Source: Chrysomallon squamiferum (lineage: Eukaryota; Mollusca; Gastropoda; Neomphalida; Peltospiridae). Taken from it: a stretch of 30,000 bases of DNA. This document shows, piece by piece, positions 10,851 to 30,000 of the stretch (within the stretch, counting starts at the first letter, position 1; each line of letters starts with the position of its first letter). The stretch covers positions 843,943 through 873,942 of the forward strand of contig CM022672.1 of assembly GCA_012295275.1 (NCBI GenBank), read 5' to 3'. The notes beneath the pieces are model-generated. The model saw only the letters and a program-made list of their open reading frames with translations, made no database searches and was not told the origin of the DNA. A program made the position numbers and the translations under genes.

Positions 10851-11210
10851 ATTGTTGTCATCATTATGAAATAATGAATGATATTGGACACTGAAATGTC
10901 ATTCACTAGTGACGTCACTGTCTGTCGAATCTTCGGACACGTGTCACGCTGTGCTGAGAACAACTGGTTCAAGTGATCATTGACACCCACCTTCTCATAG
11001 ACATTAAAATACATGCCTTCGATAAACCAATCTGGAATGGGAAATATTCCTCTGGATTGGATTCAGAACAACTGGTTCATTCTCGCGTACACAGCATGTG
11101 ATCATTTACACCCACCTTCTCATAGACATTAAAACACGTGCCTTCGATAAACCTACCTGGGACCACTTTTGGAATGGGAAATAATCCCTTGGATTGGATT
11201 GAGAATAAAA
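10851..11210. repeat. Diverged tandem duplication upstream of prominin
   Basis: Two copies at about 10957-11063 and 11064-11205 share AACAACTGGTTCA, CACCCACCTTCTCATAGACA, CCTTCGATAAACC and TGGAATGGGAAAT. On the minus strand the first copy and its flank form an open stretch through IPDWFIEGMYFNVYEKVG; the second copy breaks that frame. Family unknown. Confidence 0.7.
10908..10919. promoter_or_regulatory. Palindromic CRE-like site
   Basis: AGTGACGTCACT is a perfect 12-bp palindrome with the full CREB/ATF core TGACGTCA. It overlaps a second palindrome, TCACTAGTGA, at 10903-10912. It lies about 980 bp upstream of the prominin start codon. Function is inferred from the motif only. Confidence 0.35.
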
Positions 11211-11472
11211 ATAGCTCAGCAAACTGTGTATAGGTCTTTATTACTTGACGTTAATGGTCGACTCAGTCTGATAATCTGTTATAATTAATCTCTGGTTTCT
11301 TTTTATCACAAATACTCACAGAAAATAAAAAATGATACAAGTCAAATTCCTCTGTTGATATAGAAAGAAAGTTTAGGCGCTGTTTTAAAACATTTTTTTT
11401 TAAATGTCATTTTTCTTTTCTTACTCAGTGGCTTAAAGTACATGAAAAACTGCAAATATTTTATTATTAATA

Positions 11473-11523
<51 letters not shown>

Positions 11524-11675
11524 ATAAATATAATATAATATGATATATAATTATAATTTTATTTTATTATTCTCATTTTTTATATTCTTTTCCTTCATCT
11601 TACTATTGTTATTAATATTTTGTGTGTGTATTATATGTGTGTATGTATGATTGTATGTGTGTGTGTGTGTGTGTT

Positions 11676-11733
<58 letters not shown>
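11211..11733. other. AT-rich flank with (TTA)n and (GT)n
   Basis: (TTA)n lies at about 11473-11520 and a GT-rich tract at about 11655-11733. No gene seen. Cys/Val open frames through the GT tract are artefacts. Confidence 0.75.
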
Positions 11734-11736
<3 letters not shown>

Positions 11737-11864
11737 AAAACAAGTAGGTACACGTCCAGCTGTATCTGTATCTTTGTAACAAATGATTGTTGTCAATATA
11801 ACGTTTTTCTCTTATCACTGTGCAAACACGAAGCAGGATACAGCTACTTGTATAAATTTGTCCA
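11734..11864 (+). repeat. Dispersed element copy E1, next to prominin start
   Basis: Matches the reverse complement of 29789-29935. The last 54 or so bases, from CTTATCACTGTGCAAACACG through TATAAATTTGTCCA, are identical in both copies; the 5' half is clearly diverged. Both copies have a GT tract on their 5' side. This copy ends about 28 bp before the prominin ATG and contains TATAAAT at 11851. Confidence 0.9.
11851..11857 (+). promoter_or_regulatory. TATA-like word upstream of prominin ATG
   Basis: TATAAAT lies 42 bp before the ATG. If it were the TATA box the 5'UTR would be only about 10-15 nt, so it may simply be part of the dispersed element. An upstream noncoding exon spliced to the possible acceptor CTAACACCAG at 11890 is equally possible. 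Confidence 0.2.
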
Positions 11865-11892
11865 CACCTGTAACTTTATTCTAACACCAGTC

Positions 11893-28057
<16,165 letters not shown>

Positions 28058-28115
28058 GGTATGCGAAAAGTCATTCGAAAATTGTTATTCATTTCTATGG
28101 CCAAATACATCGCAG

Positions 28116-28255
28116 TGACGTCATACTATTGTTTATATTTTTTCTTAGAATTATAGTGACTCTGAATGTAAACTGATGTCATTTAGTACAAGAGGTATTA
28201 CATTTCACTGTGTTATTTATATTTACGTTTAAATTAATATCTCGTAGTGACGTCA
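28116..28255. repeat. Diverged duplication with two CRE-like cores
   Basis: TGACGTCATA(C/A)TATTGT occurs at 28116 and 28248, each preceded by a CAGTGA- or TAGTGA-type word and ATC(G)/CTCG. The spacing is 132 bp. It lies between the stop codon and the UTR exon. Confidence 0.6.
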
Positions 28256-28546
28256 TAATATTGTATTTTTCACAAATCAGAAGTCACGTGTTATTCACAA
28301 TGTCTGAGCCTCTCTGTATCTCACGAACTGATGTAGTTTGTCTCGGTTACGACGTATGATTTATTGTTTCTTATGTTAGCAAAACTTCGTTTCTTCAGTT
28401 AACATCACTGATATTGAATACATTTAGAGTGATTAACGGTAACAAGCACACCAATAACAGAAATGAGTCTTATTTTTGTTATCTTCTGAAACTACATTTA
28501 GGCACTAATTAAAATATTAAAGCTTGTATTTCTCTTTGTCTTTCAG

Positions 28547-28869
28547 GTGTCATGACTGTTTTGAAGAAAAATGAAAAACCTTGGTTTTACTTAAAGACAT
28601 TTTCCATCCATTTCAATATGAGTGTGCCGTATTAATTCAAAAACAGATCAATTTTCCGTCCAACTTTTTCTGTTTTCATTCATAGCTTTTTCTTTATCTT
28701 ACATATATTGGTATATTGTTACTGCTTTTTACTGTGCATTTTCTTTAGTACATAATTATTATTAATGTATTTGGTAACTAGATTTTGAAAAAATCTTTAT
28801 TTCGTATTTTATTGTTTTGTTTTTATTGCTTCTTTGGAATTCGTTCTCCAACTACAAAAATAAAGAGAC

Positions 28870-28890
<21 letters not shown>
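28547..28890 (+). other. PROM: Prominin 3'UTR exon (predicted)
   Basis: The acceptor TTGTCTTTCAG at 28546 has a good pyrimidine tract. No long open frame follows. AATAAA at 28859-28864 and overlapping copies after it are likely poly(A) signals. Confidence 0.55.
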
Positions 28891-28900
<10 letters not shown>

Positions 28901-29329
28901 TAAAACGATAATAATAATAAAATCACACTTTCTGATCTTCGGCTGATTTCATATAATTTCACACCAAGATTTGATTTTAAATTTTCAGAATAAATGAAAC
29001 AACGTCAACACTGAATGTTTTAAATGTGAATAAGCTGCTCAGAAAGAACTCTTCGTATATAATATTTTTAATGTCCACGTTTTCTTCAGTGTGAACGTTT
29101 CACCAACACACGTCAGTCTCAATTTCACTGGTAGCGGTTAATTAAATGTAAATAATATCTGTCTGTCTGTCTGTCTGTCTCTTTATATTCCTCAGCAAAC
29201 AAACAACATCTGAATAAATAAAAAAGTAATTTGGATAATAGATAGTTAAATGAATAAGTAAACAAATAAATAATATTTCAGAAAGGCGATTTGGCCGTGT
29301 GTGGGTGCATTACGTTACTAAAGTCTGTA
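28891..29329. other. Region after prominin
   Basis: AAAT and AAT units to about 28922, (TCTG)n at about 29160-29180, otherwise AT-rich. No gene seen. Confidence 0.7.
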
Positions 29330-29625
29330 CTAGGGAGCAGGTCCCACTGTATTCTTAGCAGTTTTACTTTGTAGATGTCTTTGTAGAATAATGTACGGAA
29401 TCTCGCCAAATCCCGAGTGTTTGCCACTTTGTTGTCTGTTAATCTGAGACTGCCGTTTTACACTTTCACATTTATTTCTGAATCGTTCCAAGGGAGGTAA
29501 TATATTACCTTTGACAGGAGGCGTCAGCGACAAAACTTTGTCACCTTTCACAAGGGGAGGTAATGCTTCCTTTTTAACTGATGGAGTAGCTGACAAAGCT
29601 TTGCTACCGTTCGCTAATAATCATT
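29330..29625 (-). other. Unrecognised minus-strand open stretch with internal duplication
   Basis: About 97 codons are open on the minus strand with no ATG near the start. It reads GSKALSATPSVKKEALPPL, then GDKVLSLTPPVKGNILPPL, an imperfect 21-residue duplication, followed by a basic part with SGKHSGFGEIPYIILQRH and stop. A 62-63-bp DNA duplication (29489 and 29551) underlies it. It could be an exon or a mobile-element relic. I recognise no family. Confidence 0.3.
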
Positions 29626-29788
29626 CCAACAAATAGGAGATTATTTCAGATGTTATCAATCTAGGACAGTTAACTAACAATATCGACATAGTTAACATTA
29701 TGATTTTTCTTGACCTCGTGGATCATTTTTGTTGATATCAGAATTTTTATTTAAATCAATAAATAAATAAATAAATGAAATTTGAAAT

Positions 29789-29935
29789 TGGACAAATTTA
29801 TACAAGTAGCTGTATCCTGCTTCGTGTTTGCACAGTGATAAGATAAAAAGACAACATCGCATTGAAAACAATGATTTGTTATACAGATAGATACAGATAC
29901 AGTCAGACGTGTTCGTACTTGTTTTTTTTTGCACA
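29789..29935 (-). repeat. Dispersed element copy E2
   Basis: The reverse complement matches 11734-11864, with the last 54 or so bases identical. On its 5' side (higher coordinates) is a (CA)n tract at about 29940-29978, the same arrangement as copy E1. No signal-peptide reading frame follows it. Confidence 0.9.
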
Positions 29936-29943
29936 CTCACACT

Positions 29944-29980
<37 letters not shown>

Positions 29981-30000
29981 GAACATACACCCACATTCAT

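Noticed and set aside
29698-30000. 100-residue minus-strand frame similar in part to the frame before the prominin ATG
   Set aside because: The shared peptide comes from the dispersed element plus CA/GT tract, not from a conserved protein; no signal peptide or exon follows.

Overview
The window is eukaryotic, intron-rich and AT-rich, with very dense simple-sequence and minisatellite DNA. It carries parts of two protein-coding genes on the + strand. Spliced genes with short exons, two metazoan membrane-protein families and abundant dinucleotide, trinucleotide and tetranucleotide arrays point to an invertebrate animal. A lophotrochozoan such as a mollusc is my best guess, but no marker in the sequence settles it. 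I saw no bacterial genes, rRNA, tRNA or CRISPR array.

Layout. (1) 1-5116: the last four coding exons of a K+-dependent Na+/Ca2+ exchanger (SLC24/NCKX family). They encode the second half of the alpha-2 ion-binding repeat and the C-terminus, and every junction is phase 1. (2) 5117-11892: 3' flank and intergenic DNA, mostly microsatellites, with two short unexplained open stretches. (3) 11893-28057: an apparently complete prominin (pentaspan membrane glycoprotein) coding region of 25 exons, about 774 codons, with signal peptide, five membrane segments and the Cys-rich block after TM1. Exon phases agree across all junctions. A 3'UTR exon with poly(A) signals follows. (4) 28900-30000: 3' flank, with an unrecognised minus-strand open stretch and a dispersed repeat that also lies just upstream of the prominin start codon.

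The most unusual signal is minisatellites built on exon-intron boundaries. A 40-bp array carries seven extra near-consensus 5' splice sites behind one exchanger exon. A 73-91-bp array in front of another exchanger exon repeats its 3' splice site plus its first ten codons, and each copy has its own 5' splice site. In the prominin gene, a 38-bp array runs into the acceptor of exon 9, and a 97-99-bp array repeats the end of exon 15 with its donor. In all four the decoys lie on the intronic side of the real site.

The second notable signal is a zone at about 22295-22890 where two unrelated arrays of nearly equal period are blended word by word. Prominin exon 15 sits in it and contains four in-frame stops although its length still fits the phase. 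An assembly or consensus chimera is the simplest explanation, but it needs reads to decide.

The two genes share orientation but have no obvious joint function: one is a plasma-membrane ion exchanger, the other a protein of membrane protrusions.
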